Of a stretch of 64,000 nucleotides of DNA, positions 9,651 through 22,249 are shown one piece after another. A program made the translations under genes and the position numbers. Positions within the stretch are counted from its first letter, which is position 1; each line of letters opens with the position of its first letter. The DNA is from Acanthacorydalis orientalis (Eukaryota; Arthropoda; Insecta; Megaloptera; Corydalidae): NCBI GenBank assembly GCA_034766995.1, contig CM068321.1, positions 11,403,026 through 11,467,025 on the forward strand, read 5' to 3'. The notes beneath the pieces are model-generated. The model was given only the letters and a program-made list of their open reading frames with translations, searched no databases and had not been told where the DNA came from.

Positions 9651-10065
9651 TGTTATAATTTCGATATTTTCTAACATAAATGCTGCACGTTTGAGATAAA
9701 ACACAATAAATATTTGTTTACTATTATTGTTTAATAGTTGTTACTATGATGAATATAACCACACGTTCTGTTACTTGACTGTTATATGACTGTTACTTGA
9801 CTGTTACTTGACTTGACTTCTACATGATTATTACTTGACTTTTACTTGACTTGACTTCTGAGATCTCAACTACCGTTTATATACTGCTCTCAATGATGAA
9901 ATTGCATTTTATTTAAGCGTGTGAACACAAGGATCACGACAGGAACGTGAAAAATTTTTATTAAGATGGATACATTACTTAGATATTGACAGGTCAGTTG
10001 AAATTCATTAGTCAAACCATGACACATTTATAAATAAGTACAGTAGTGAGGATGGATACATAACA
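9651..10065 (-). mobile_element. Solo LTR, reverse copy, with 4-bp AGAG duplication
   Basis: Reverse complement of the 8931-9337 LTR, beginning TGTTATGTATCC at 10065 and ending at 9651. It is flanked by AGAG on both sides (9647-9650 and 10066-10069), a 4-bp target duplication as left by Ty3/Gypsy-type integrases. A solo LTR arises when the two LTRs of an insertion recombine and lose the coding interior. The AAGTCAAGTAACAG region is expanded into a minisatellite. Confidence 0.8.
9769..9862 (-). repeat. Minisatellite of TTACTTGACT-type units in reverse LTR
   Basis: Roughly eight to nine degenerate 10-14 bp units built on TTACTTGACT. The matching place in the forward LTR (about 9201-9220) has a single copy, so the array grew after the two copies separated. 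Confidence 0.85.
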
Positions 10066-10801
10066 AGAGCAACATGCGTCCTAATGTTTTCGTACAGAAA
10101 AATGACTTACCTATTTTCTTATCCAGCATATAAGCTTTTCTATACCATTTTGCATATCAAATAATTCAACTGACGATAAAAACGTTCAGCAATACCTGTT
10201 GACCCAGTTGGGGCAGCTATTAAAATAACGTAACCTGTGGGATCCGAAAAGTAATGCAGTTTTTCATAAAAGTTAATGCGGCACCCAGTTTCTAAGCTCC
10301 TAATTTTTTTCCATCTCAAGCAATCGTCTTAAATCTGTTGTTAGAACAACTACCAATTATTCTGCGAGTTCTTCTTGCATATTTGACAGATTTTCATTCT
10401 ATAATTCTTGTAAATCTTTCAAAATTCAAGACTAAAACTTTAAGATAAAACTTTAAGTTTAAGCTAAGGACGAATTTTTTTACCACTATGGCGCCTTAAG
10501 TTGCTTAACAGTACCCACGCCAAAAGCATCGTTTAGTTTACGAGTAGTTTCTGCTGCTGTACCACCCGTAAAGAACTCGTACAAAAAATTGATCTTTTTT
10601 TGCTTCTTTTCCATCTTTAATTTAATATCCCAATTTGAATCAACATTGACAATAAAATCAAAATCGGTGTAACCAAAATCCAGAACGAGAAATGCATTTT
10701 AAAATAATATCAATAAGATCACGATGAAGTGACATTTTCATTGAAAAAAATAAGGTTTGAATTCAGAGAACAAAAACCGCGATTATTTTTCTGCAAATTT
10801 A
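10066..10801 (-). pseudogene. Heavily decayed mariner (Mboumar-like) copy
   Basis: Read on the minus strand, the 5' end lies at about 10799, next to TA 10800-10801. The terminal repeat (CAAAAACCGCGATTATTTTTCTG on +) clearly relates to those of the copies at 27765 and 44179. The N-terminal peptide includes GGTAAETTRKLNDAFGVGTVK, then after frameshifts VVKKF, ELAE, LEMEKN and a NWVPH motif, the order seen in mariner DNA-binding domains. A late GIEKL stretch near 10140-10160 may be the C-terminus, implying loss of the catalytic middle. The 3' end is unclear: bases 9632-9650 (GTTTGCTGAGTAATAAGAG) after a TA vaguely resemble the terminal repeat, which would mean the reverse LTR inserted into this mariner. 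Confidence 0.6.
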
Positions 10802-12879
10802 ATGATAATAAAATTTTACAATTGTATACTCTATCTCAAGCGTTAGTTTTTTTTTTTAAATAAAACTTAACTGCTTTCAAATTTTTCTGAACATCCATTT
10901 TAATCTCCACTGTGTTTATTTTTATTAGTTTTGATTTTTTATTCATTATCATGTAATCTACTTTATTTTTTTATGAAGATGTCTGCTAAACTCGAACTGC
11001 ACGTTTTAAAATGACTTAAAAGCAGATAATAATTTTTATATCAAAGAAGTACAACGTAAAGAATTTTTAAACTCTTAATCATAGTGAAAACAATACAATA
11101 ATTGTTACTTTATTATTGATGTGTTTGTTTCTAACAAACAATCTTGGAAGTAAAATTTTAAATTCAACATATACCTTCCTTTGTGTGTTACACAGTATGT
11201 TGCTGTTAAAAAAAATTATCTATAATATGAACTCAGTTTACTTTATTACAAATATTAAGGAACTATAACACAGTATAATAAATATAATTTTGAACACGTG
11301 CGTTTAAAATCTTATCTGATTTTTACTTTTATTAAATATTAAAATGTAATTTAAATCAAAAAACTTTCTTAAAAAATAATCTTTAAAGTAAGATGATTGT
11401 AAGATAGAACAAGTTTTCATTCGAATAACTAACTTTAGATATATTTTCTACATTTCTTTGTATTTTCTTTTGTCAAAAGGAATATTTTATCCAAGTAATA
11501 GTTACATATTCATTCTTTCTCTGCTTTATATACTTTCAAAGAATTCAGTTTTCGATTCACGTTGTTATTTTTTTGCTCTCTTTAGTTTTCAAACATTATT
11601 CTAGTTGAATATTTAAATAATATAATATAGAATAAGAAATTACTTTTATATAGAAATTTTATTATATTTCCAATCTAATTTATAATATGATTTATATATA
11701 TTTTTCTACAATAAAAATAATAAAAAATTATCACTCTATAATTTTATTACAACACATTCAATATAATTAATAAATCATTAAGCCAAACAGTAATACCTTA
11801 AATTCCTACTCTAATTTATAATCAATTTATCAGAATATCTGCAAAAAAATTTCTTTATTTTTATATTTTTCCTACTTTAACAGTTTTGCAGTTTAGTCAA
11901 AACGCTATTTTGGGGTTCTGTTTTATTCGAAGCTACTTTTTGTTTTTCTTTAATTAGTGTTTAATTTTTATCAGTTACAATATAAACATTTTTTTGGGGA
12001 AGAGGTATCATCACATTCATTATTTCATATATAGTAAATGTGTAATAATATTTATTGGTTGAATTACTGTTTTTTTCGAAATTGGAAACATTATTTTTTA
12101 AAAATCTGGCTGGTACAGTTTAAATGATAACTTTTAAATTTATTGTATTTTTTTAATTTGCTGCAGTACAATTTCTCAGAAACTTTAAAATAAAGTACAG
12201 AGATGATACAAGAGACCCTGTTATTGATTAAACAGAGAGAATATATTCTCACTCATTCCAAAAATGATTACAATCTGACTGATTAATGTTAAAAAAACGT
12301 CATCTTGCATTGTCTAAAAAAACTAGTACAAGAATATAAGATAAACCTATTTTTTTATAATCGTACTGATAATTATTTAATTAATTAAGGAATTAATCAA
12401 TCAATTAATACCAAATAATACTGTTTGTTAAGAAGAAAATATAAAGATATTGTTTATCATAAATGCGAAAATCTATCAATAAAATAATTATATTAATTTT
12501 CATAGTTATTAACCCATATTTTACCAAGCGATGTGTTAGTCTAATAAAAACATAAGAAACGTGAATGATGAATGCGTAAAACGATACCCGTCGTAATGAA
12601 ATAGTGTTTTCATGTGAATGTTGTATTTTCTCAACGAGCATCCGTAAATTGTATATCGAACAAATACAGGAACATCTATTTGATTAATTAAATGAGTTTC
12701 GCTTAAAGAATTGTATTATTTAGGTCATTGAGTAATTTACAGACGACAATCTGTCATGGAAAGAGTATTTATTTATTTTCTCGACGTCTCTTGTGGAACA
12801 TGCTTATTATTTATATTCTCATACATAACAGAGAGAATATTTATCATATTTAATATAATTTCCAATATTAATACGTGAA
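10802..12879. other. AT-rich non-coding desert
   Basis: Two kilobases with no gene, no recognisable transposon and no long microsatellite. The 78-codon minus-strand frame at 12405-12641 has no hallmark of any family. Confidence 0.6.
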
Positions 12880-12946
12880 TATACATACATACATACATAT
12901 ATATATATATTTATATATGTATGTATATATATATATATATATATAT
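12880..12946. repeat. (ATAC)n-(AT)n-(GTAT) compound microsatellite
   Basis: ATACATACATACATAC leads into AT repeats, then TATATGTATGTATAT and more AT repeats. Confidence 0.95.
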
Positions 12947-13706
12947 GAGAATGTATATATGTATGAATTTAATTTCAAATACGCTATACATCATTTAATT
13001 GAATACCACTTTTTGCTCACTAATAAGTAAATGTCAGTGAAACATGTTACGTCGGAGTGAAAATATATTCGTTTAATGTTGTGTACAGTTTATGTTGAAG
13101 TCGACATAAATAAATTTGCAGAAAAAATTGTTAACGACACGTACTGACAATAGCTTACAGTTTTTTCATAAATTCTCTCAAAGCCACTCATGAATTTAAT
13201 TTTTTACAATAATTGATACCTTTATGTAAATTCTACATATTCCCGTACTTGAAATATGGTTTAAAATATAAAAGAATGTTTGTAGATATTATTTAAAAAT
13301 GTATATTTTTGCTGGAGGGATTGTTATTAACTCAGTGTTTAAAAAATATAATATCGGTTGAATGAATGTTTTTAATGATATAAATAATTTAAAAAAATAT
13401 GTATTCTCGTTTATCTTGAAAATAACTTATTTTATACATATTTTGGTAAATTTTACTGTAATGTAATATTTTATACAATGGCTCTTGTATTTAAAGGGTT
13501 CTATTAGTGTATTCCATCTTAAAATTATTCAAAAAGAGAACATCTCGTGTATTAAAACATCTTTTCTGTAAATTTTATTATTCGAAAACAAGATTATTTT
13601 CATTCTTGTCTGTTTTTTTATTTTTACAGATTTTTTTAGATAAATTATTGTTTTTTTAATTATATATTGATGTTAATAATAAGTATATAATTTTTCAACA
13701 TGAATA

Positions 13707-13755
<49 letters not shown>

Positions 13756-15680
13756 GTCTGCACATGCAGATATATTTATTAAAATCAATACATTGTTTAA
13801 AATACTAGAGAACTAATTATTTGATATAAATTAAATTATTCTTACAATAGTTATTCATAAAAAAATTAAACAATCATTTTGAAGAGAAATGTAACTTAAA
13901 TAATAAGCTATAAAATTTATTCGTCATAAAAATATATTCATTGTATTTAAATGCTTTCCTGTAGTAATTGATAAGAAAATATATTCAAATATTAAGTTTG
14001 TTATAGTATTAATTTTTATTTTTTTTTTATGTTGGTTAACAATATCTTAGCATAGTATCAACAAATTGTTGTCAGTTTTTAATGAATATAGATGCCCATT
14101 TATTTTGAATAAGATTCTACTTCTTCGTCTTACTCTATATTTATTATTTGCCAATTATTTCTTCCTTTCAGATAACAATAAGATAAATAAGTTACAACAA
14201 CATGAACAAATTATGTTCTCTAAAAATTATCCTCCTAGAGTATCCCTATCAGTATCCTAGAGTATACTTATAAGCATTATCTTGTTGTAAAATCAAATGT
14301 TAGCATCTAGCTCTGAGAATAAAGCAGTGTAACGTGCTCTGTGTTATTGGGGTATTCAATTTAATTTGTTTTCTCTCAGAGTATATTGACACAGTTTAGA
14401 AATATAGAAAAGTTTTTTATAATAATATGTTATCTTCCCCATGTAGCTATTGACGCATTCCTTAAACCCAAATCTTCTCCATGTTAATAATGTATTTTGA
14501 TATAAATTCTTGTTTAGATGATCTTCTAAATATCACTTAAAACATCACAATCTGTTAAATAACTTTATTTTTTCTTTTTTTCATTCTTTCATTAGGTATT
14601 TCTTCATTTTTTAAAATAATTTGTTTTATTATATGTAACCATTTAAATATTTAATTAGATTTTTATAGGTTTTTTTTAAATTCAAATTAAAAACTGTGAT
14701 TTTACCATTTATATTCTAGTTGAAGCAATTTCCTTAAATACATTTTTTTATCCAAGCCTAATTCTCTTTTTTATGATTTCATGACTTGAATAATTTAAAT
14801 TTGGAGATAAATAATTTTTCGATTAATTTAAGATTCGTCCCGTTTCTGTTTTTTTAATTAAGTTTTATTTTTATTTTTTGATTTTCATGTATTTTTAAGC
14901 ATTGTACTTCTACATTTTGCAATTTTTCATATTGTATCTTGCTTCCCCATTTAATTTTTTTCAATTTGTATGCAATTTGTGCATGTATTTTTCATATTCT
15001 TTTGATATTTTTCAATAAACTACTATTATTTACAAAAGTAGCATGTAAATATTATACTGAATTATTTTAATCTGAACAAATTCATTAATAAATACTTGAT
15101 TTTCTTACTATGATCAGAAAAAAATTACAACGTAACCATATTTGAGATTTGCAAACAAAAAGAAAAAGTAATTCAACGGAAATTTTTATCATTTTTACTA
15201 CTAAATATATTTCCAATATTTAACTATATTGGTAGTATCATAAAGTAAACTAAGTTTTTTAAAAATGAAATTAACATCGATATATACTATATAGAAATAT
15301 TTTGAATATAATTATTGAACTGATATCAGTTTTATTACTTAGATTTTATATTATAAAAAAATATAAGCACCTTAAACTTATTAAATTGTGATATATAGTG
15401 AAAAAATTAAATTATAATGGTGTATAATAAAAAAAATAATTTCATTTAATACTATATTTCTATGAGAATGTTAATGATTAGACAGAAATTAGAGTACTGT
15501 TCAAATAAAGTTAACCTTGAAAGAAATATTGATTATTTATACAAAATTCTGCCGTCTTCAATAATTTTCATTGTCTGTATGCTTTGTAATTTAAAAGGGA
15601 TTCAATGGATTTATATTTGTGAATAAGTAAATAAATAATGATAGATATTTATGTAAATTTAAAAATAAATATGTTATATC
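12947..15680. other. AT-rich non-coding desert
   Basis: Apart from the TA array at 13704-13754, nothing was recognised. A good stand-alone 3' splice-site-like string (TTTCTTCCTTTCAG, ending 14170) is present but has no supporting exon. Confidence 0.55.
13704..13754. repeat. (TA)n microsatellite
   Basis: About 50 bp with one ATGTAT interruption. Confidence 0.97.
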
Positions 15681-15682
15681 TG

Positions 15683-15775
15683 AATATATATATATCTATA
15701 TGTACATATATATATACATACATATATATATATGTATGTATATATATATATATGTATGTATATATACATATATAT

Positions 15776-15834
<59 letters not shown>

Positions 15835-15850
15835 TATATATATATATATA
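15683..15850. repeat. Long compound TA/TACA/TATG microsatellite
   Basis: About 168 bp of TA repeats broken by regularly placed ATACATACAT and ATGTATGTAT blocks, ending in TGTACATATA. The open frame across it (15638-15862) is an Ile/Tyr artefact. Confidence 0.96.
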
Positions 15851-16085
15851 AGTGAAATGTAAACGGTTTAGATTTTTGTGTTTTTTTTAATCATTAATTA
15901 TTTGTCTGTGTTATCTTGTGATATTTAAACATAGATTTTTTTCAAAAAAACAGTAATTGTTTCTTTAACAACAATTGAATGAAATTTCGAAGGAAGTATT
16001 TTAATATTATTGTTCCATCGTGCTTGTTTATTTTTTATATAAAAATAACAAAAGTGTTGGTTATAATTGCTGAAGAGCATTTTAA
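15851..16085. other. AT-rich spacer
   Basis: Nothing recognised; runs up to the CpG-richer island. Confidence 0.55.
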
Positions 16086-16660
16086 GTAATTAAAATGGCA
16101 ATTTATTTTAAACGAACAATACGCACGCGACTGTTTACATCTTCGCTGTCTAGGAGGAGGCGGAGGAACGAATGAACGACACGAAGGGCTGCGTGGGTTG
16201 CGGCTCCTGACGACGACTACGACGGCATTGTACGATGTTTGAAGACACTCAGCTATCTGCAAACAGTATGATAAGCTGAACATACAAGATGGATAGGACT
16301 TGTTCGCCGTTATTACAACTGCGCCTAGAGTTATTCAACGCGGGCCGCAGTATTTATGGCGTTCGCCTGCGACGTGGAATTCGACGGCGGCGAGAGAACA
16401 CAATGCAAATTGTCGGCTAGTCCTGTCGCCATTATTGAGAGATATAGGTTATGTTAGGTTAGGTTAAGCCAGTCATGGTTGGGCGGTAGTTCGGTCGTGT
16501 GTGTGTATGTGTATGTTATGGTCGTCGGTCGCCCTTTTCCCCATTCGAATTGTTTGCGAATAAATTACCCTACGTAATTAAATAGCTATATTCTAAAACG
16601 TATTGCGGGGATTTACGAGCGGTGCCGGTGGTCAAAGTGGTATCGGCTCGTTTCGAACTT
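16086..16660. other. CpG-richer island
   Basis: A clear compositional island with many CG dinucleotides (for example GAATTCGACGGCGGCGAG near 16378-16396). A minus-strand open frame (16035-16283) and another at 16613-16891 overlap it, but neither shows domain motifs. A telomere-like motif cluster sits inside. Candidate enhancer, promoter or noncoding exon; no splice or start evidence was found. Confidence 0.4.
16445..16467 (+). repeat. Short TTAGG-type telomere-like motif cluster
   Basis: TAGGTTATGTTAGGTTAGG then TTAAG, giving three to four units of the insect telomere repeat GGTTA. Too short for a telomere; such GGTTA clusters are common in insect regulatory DNA. Confidence 0.75.
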
Positions 16661-17773
16661 ATCATTGTTACGAGAAGCTATTAGATTATTAATTATAAAT
16701 TGGTGATTTACAATCTTGATAGCTCGGCACGTTACGTACAAACTGCTATAACTGAATATCGTGTGCAGATATCTACAAATTAAATATTTGTCGAATTTAA
16801 TTGAACGATCTGTATCTGAGTTGAGGATCTCTTTTTTATGCGGTGTTTCAGGTGTACAGTCGAACACTGTAATTAAAATGTTGAAAATCATAAAAAAATA
16901 CTTTTGAAATATTCAACAGTTTGTTGACGTTTAATTAACTGGAATACAGAACTTGGTACTGTTTATGAGATGAACTATCATTTAAAATACCGCTTGGTTG
17001 AACTTTCGTATATGATGTTTTTTTTAATAATATTTCATGGAAAAAATTATTGGAACAAATGAAAATTGGCTGTTTAGAAAATAAATAAACAATTAAAATA
17101 TACAACTTGAATAATATTTGCTTACAGGCTTTTAATTGTGTATATATTACATCAGTTTTTTTCTATTTGTTTTTGTTTTTAAGTGCAGTAAAGAATATGA
17201 TATAGATATAGAAATGCGCATAATCAACATTAAAATAATCAAGAAATAATTCTTTAACATCTTTATTCGAAAAAAATAATTTGTACGTTGTGTGAAAATA
17301 AAATATTTATTTCTAAAAGTGAATTTAGTCCTGATTCCAAAAACTGTTATTCTGCATATTGTAAAATTTTAAATCTAATTATACTTTGATTTGTTCATAG
17401 AAGTAGGTATTAAAAAATAAAATATTTGTATAAATATTCTGAACTCTATAAAATTTGCCTCGGTAGAACATATCTCAAATTCCTTCGGTATCTATTTTTC
17501 ATGACAAGTTAACCTCTTAGGCTATCATCAGGATCTGTTGATAAATACTGGTTATTAGAGTTTGTAAAGAAATTATATGAGGATAATTAGAGATGAAACT
17601 ATTAGCGACAGATAAATATTCAAATGATTCGCTATGATCAAATCCTTAACGAGAATAAACCACGATGTTTACGTTTGCGAAATTTGACAATTGTAGCTCA
17701 ACAACAATCTTATTATTTTTTTTAAATTAAAAAGAATGTAGATGACTAACTTTGTTTCAACGATGAACACATA

Positions 17774-17779
<6 letters not shown>

Positions 17780-17832
<53 letters not shown>
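17780..17832. repeat. (AT)n microsatellite
   Basis: Interrupted once by ATGTAT at 17818. Confidence 0.97.
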
Positions 17833-18229
17833 CATTATATATATTAAGTACATGTTTACCTTACTTTAAAATCGAATTGCATTCCAGGAAAATTTGATTG
17901 TATCTTGAATATTTTTATCATAAGTTCTGCTATTATGTTCAATTTGTTCCAGTAATTTTAAAAACTAATAAAGATTCTTTACATGCGATAATATAGTATA
18001 ATAAAATTATAGGCTTGCTTAGACTTGGGAATGACATCTTTTTATTGATGAATTTGTATTTCTTATATATTAAAATAAAAGAGTCTTATTAATTTATGCA
18101 AAGTAAATAAGTTGAAATATTTCTTTTGTGTGCTTACTTATTTCTCGCTTTCTTTGGTTTATTTATATCTTATTTTTCTTAACTTAAATTTATTAATATC
18201 TTATTAATTAATTTTTAGAAATATCTACC

Positions 18230-18267
18230 ATATATATGTGTATATATATATATGTATATATATATAC
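18230..18267. repeat. Compound TA/TG microsatellite
   Basis: TATATATGTGTATATATATATATG followed by further TA units. Confidence 0.9.
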
Positions 18268-19523
18268 AGAGAAATTAATTGTTTAAATTATACGTTTAAG
18301 AACTCTTTTATTTGTTTTAAAAATATTTATAAATATAAATTAATATTAAAGAGTAAAGTAAATTAAGGAAAAAATAAATTTACTTTGTTTTTAATTTAAA
18401 ACTAATAATTACAATAATTGAAAACTAAAACTTGTTAATAACGTAAGTAGTTCATACATTAACATGAAATTTTATCCGATTTTATCCATATTATATTAAT
18501 TTGAATAGAAATTTTGTCTATATAAAAAATGAGTCAAATACTTGTCAGCTAGACGTATTAGTTTAAAAATTAAAAAAGTAAAAAAATAAAAAACAAATTA
18601 ATAATAAATTTCGCTATGCAGTAATAAAGATATAGAGAAAATCTTTTCACTCAGTAGTAATATAATAATTTTATTTACAATAATAATTAAACTTTTATAT
18701 GATTTTTATTTATATGTTTATGGTTCAGAATTAAAGATGATGATTTCCATCAAAATATTTATCACCATGCAAAAAATTCTATAATTTAATGGTATCATAT
18801 TTTAAAAGAAGTTTTTTGGTACTTATGTACCGCTTTTCGTTCATAATTCTGTAATAGCTTTAATTTCTCTAAAATTCTGTTCAAACTATAAACTTCGGAA
18901 ACAATAGACAAAGTTTCGAAATACTAATAAGTACAATATTGCCTGTTGTAAAGAAATATCACGGTAGTATATTTCATTGATGTTAAATATATTTGAACAA
19001 TTCGATACAACAAATCAATAGAAATTGTATGAAATTATGTTGAACACAGGTCAAGCTTTCGGGTCGCTATGTTCGAGTTTTGCTCGACAATTATTTACAA
19101 AAAGGATTCTCCACATTCAATCGAACCACACGATCACGCATTAGTTTCAACTCATAAGTGTTACATGCCAAATTGCCAATGATTTCACATAATGGTATGA
19201 GTTTATATCACAATACAGTAGCGCATCTACAGGATCTTAATTAGTAAACATTTTGTTATAAAATGAATATTTAGTTTTACCTTCGTAATTATAAAATTAA
19301 TTTATTAAAGAATTTTTCTTTAATAAATCTTTTATAAAGTTTATCTTTAATAAAGTTTTTCAAATGCAATATCTAAATCCTTTAATAGTTATCACAAGTT
19401 ATAATGAATTTTATTCATATTAATAAGGAAATACAAATAATAGATAATCTTAACCTAATATCTATTCTATATAGATAATTGTTTTTTGATATACTAAGTT
19501 CGTCTCACCTCACCTAATTCTAA

Positions 19524-19543
19524 TTATATATATATATATATAT
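19524..19543. repeat. Short (TA)n array downstream of retrotransposon
   Basis: Lies about 60 bp beyond the inferred 3' end of the minus-strand retrotransposon fragment at 19604-20336. Confidence 0.9.
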
Positions 19544-19603
19544 TTGAGCTTGATATCACAATATAATATTTATGAAAAATAATATGTAATTTTATTAAAA
19601 TAC

Positions 19604-20336
19604 AGCTAGATGCCGCTTGCCCAATCCCCTTTTCTAAGATTCTCGGTCCTGAGTCATTTCCTCGTTTAGATGTCTCTTCTCCATGGCCTTACTTATCCCT
19701 TCATTCCAGGAACGCCGAGGTCTTCAACGTTTCTTTTTTCCTGGCGGGACCCATTTGAATATCAGCTGTGGCCATCGCTCTTCTGGCATTCGCATCAAAT
19801 GCCCAAATCATCTTAAACTTCGAAGTTCTATCCTATCGGTAACTGTCTCTCCAGCATTCATTTGACGTCTGATTTCTTCATTTGTTATGTGTTAAAACCT
19901 GGGGACTCTTGCACTTCGTCGGAGGTAGTCCATTTCTACTGCATTGAGTCTTCGCTTTGTCTTGGCATTGATTGTCCAGATCTCACTTCCGTAACAGAGG
20001 GTGGACTCTACCATAACCCGTCCTATACGTTTTTTTTTTAATGTTTCGGTCGCACCATAGCGAGTTTAGGCAGCCAATTATTTTCTTTGATTCTTGTAAT
20101 CGGTGTTTGATTTCTCTTTCACCTATTCCGTTTTTATCTACTACCGCCCCTAGATATTTAAACTCTTCAACTTGTTCGATTGTTGAGTCATCATTTATAA
20201 GTATTTCAATTTTTTTTTCGCTTTTCATGACCAAAAACTCTGTCTTTTTCGGACTTACATGTAATTCCCATTTCTCATATTCTGTATAAAGTCGTCTTAT
20301 CATAAATTCAGGATCGTATGAGCCTTAAACAATTAC
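19604..20336 (-). pseudogene. 3' end of a non-LTR retrotransposon (reverse transcriptase)
   Basis: Reverse transcriptase copies element RNA into the genome by target-primed insertion. An open segment (106 codons, 20303-19983) carries YEKWELHVSPKKTEFLVM, then EFKYLGAVVDKNG, EIKHRLQESKKIIGCLNSLWC and KKTYRT. This matches the thumb-side part of reverse transcriptases of insect endonuclease-RT elements (KKTEYL ... YKYLG ... I..RI..G...IG.LNS..W). Continuing downstream in other frames are SEIWTINAKTKRRLNAVEMD-like bases, RSLRWFGHLMRMPEERWP, KRGRPRRSWNEGISKAM and DRESWRKGIG, the conserved tail of these proteins. The catalytic YADD box and everything upstream are missing, the usual 5' truncation. 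Several frameshifts and at least one stop make it dead. The clade (RTE-like or another) is not certain. Confidence 0.85.
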
Positions 20337-20346
20337 GGCCTGGTTA
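20329..20346. repeat. Short palindrome at retrotransposon 5' junction
   Basis: ACGGCC-TGGTTA-GGCCGT, a near-perfect inverted repeat exactly where similarity to reverse transcriptase begins. It may mark the truncation or insertion junction. Confidence 0.6.
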
Positions 20347-20663
20347 GGCCGTTAATCCTAATTAGTTTATTAAATAAAGGGAATACTGAATCGTTATTGT
20401 CATCCCTTCATATCTTTTAAAAAATGAAGGTCGCTTCTTTCTTTTCTATTTTCAATATTCAGTACCTTTACTTTTCACATTTTCAATATTTATCTAAGCT
20501 GGTTATCTTAACCAACACCATTCTGGTTTCTGTTTAGACATACTCATATCTCTTGGCTCCTAGTAAAGAATTTATATTGTTGATTTATTACTTTCATATC
20601 TTGAAATATGTCATATAGAATTAGAGTATCCATTCTTCACTCTCGTTATTATTATTACTATTA

Positions 20664-20664
20664 T

Positions 20665-20722
<58 letters not shown>
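20664..20722. repeat. (TA)n microsatellite
   Basis: Follows (ATT)n bases (20647-20664) and has one TACATA interruption. Confidence 0.97.
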
Positions 20723-20730
<8 letters not shown>

Positions 20731-21023
20731 AACGCTGCTATTGTAAGAATGTTGAACGTACATACAAATAGTTGAGAAGAAAATGATGAACATAATCGAA
20801 CTAGACATGCTATATGTGCTTAAATGTTCTAGATTTGTTAAACTATAAATATGTTAGACAGGTTAGATGTATTAGGTGTATAATTGTGACTTGAATATTG
20901 AAGATACAAGATGTAATACTCATTTACGTACCTTTAAATTCGAGAGTGTCAGTGATTTTTCATAAATGTGATATGGTGTTCTCACAAATAATGTAAATAC
21001 AGAATTGAATCCTTAGAAGACAC

Positions 21024-21026
<3 letters not shown>

Positions 21027-21069
<43 letters not shown>
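21027..21069. repeat. (TA)n microsatellite
   Basis: Pure 43-bp array. Confidence 0.97.
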
Positions 21070-21072
<3 letters not shown>

Positions 21073-21324
21073 GAAACGCTTTATAACTCCTGTTAATTTT
21101 CACATCAAATATTTTTTTCATTCTGTTTGTTATTTTGATGAGACATACTTGTTACTTTTCTGTGTTGTTTTAATTCGCTAAATTATTTTTCTAGCTAAAA
21201 CTTTTATCATTTTCAAATAAAAAGCAAATAAAATACATAAAAATAATACTTTCTTCTTCAACAAACTAGAGTTTTATTTCAAAACTAGTGTATAGTCTGT
21301 CAAAAAAACGAGAAAATAGAAACC

Positions 21325-21390
21325 AACATAGAAAGAACAAACTGTTTATTGGTTTTTACAACATAATATATTTAAACATAAAAAATACCT
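21325..21390 (-). repeat. Dispersed repeat fragment shared with 49893-49957
   Basis: Both loci read AGAAAGAA-AAA-TTTATTGG, then TTTT-A-AACATAATATATT-AAA. At the second locus it abuts a mariner 5' end, so this could be part of a decayed mariner. Identity is unresolved. Confidence 0.5.
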
Positions 21391-22249
21391 AAGAACGAAA
21401 CTTAATGAATTCTACTTGAAACCTATAAGCAGACGAAGCAAACAATTCTTGTCAGCATAGATACTTGGACAAAGTGACAAAAAATGTCGGTTTTCATTAT
21501 TGTTAAAAGAATGTGGCATTTCTTTAAACTAAATTCCATTCAATTTTTAATTTTCTGGTAAGCTTCTAATCAATTATCGATATTTAACGATAGTTTGTTG
21601 AAATAAACTTATTTCATAATTTATTCTATATTATCAATCTTATCTATTCATATTATTATTTATCTTATCTATGATTTCTAAGCAAAATTTAATTACAAAC
21701 TTATTAAGAATTTACAAAACATTTCGAACACAGTGGTTAGATTAGATTTAACAAATAACTTTTCTACTTACTTAATAAACTACAACTTTTTTTCTTATCA
21801 AACCATTGAAAAATAATTATGGATAATTTTTGATTGCTATTTATTAATTTGTTCTATTACTTAGCTTTTTGAAGACGATAGCATCACCATTGAAATTCTC
21901 TTAATATCAATAATCATTTACTGAACATTAATAATTTGAAAAAAAATTGTGGATGTTGAAATATTTAAAAATTCCTTAATTATTGTAATTTACATTCAGT
22001 CCTGTTTCTCATTTGCGTGTGTTTTCAATATTCACAATTAATTGTTCTGTTAATTTCTGTATCTCCTCATAAGTATTATGAATTAGAAAATTAAAACAAA
22101 TTTTAAAATGAAAATTGAAAAGTATAAAAAAGATACTTCTTCAAGAATTAATAATAAATTGAAGAACTAGCACAGTAAATAAATATCCTAGTAAATGTTT
22201 TTGTTTTTCAAAGTCGCTCCTATTTTTCTATTTATTTCAAAGATATAAG

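Larger units (their letters stand above)
16661..19600. other. AT-rich non-coding desert
   Basis: Only microsatellites at 17780-17832, 18230-18267 and 19524-19543 were recognised. No transposon ends or coding region found. Confidence 0.55.

Noticed and set aside
10100..10125. Minus-strand AAATAG|GTAAGTC as a ratchet point
   Set aside because: Purine-rich upstream sequence rules out an acceptor.
10170..10330. Minus-strand peptide LHYFSDPTGY, reminiscent of BEL/Pao polymerase
   Set aside because: An isolated short match; the surrounding frames fit a decayed mariner better (NWVPH motif just upstream).
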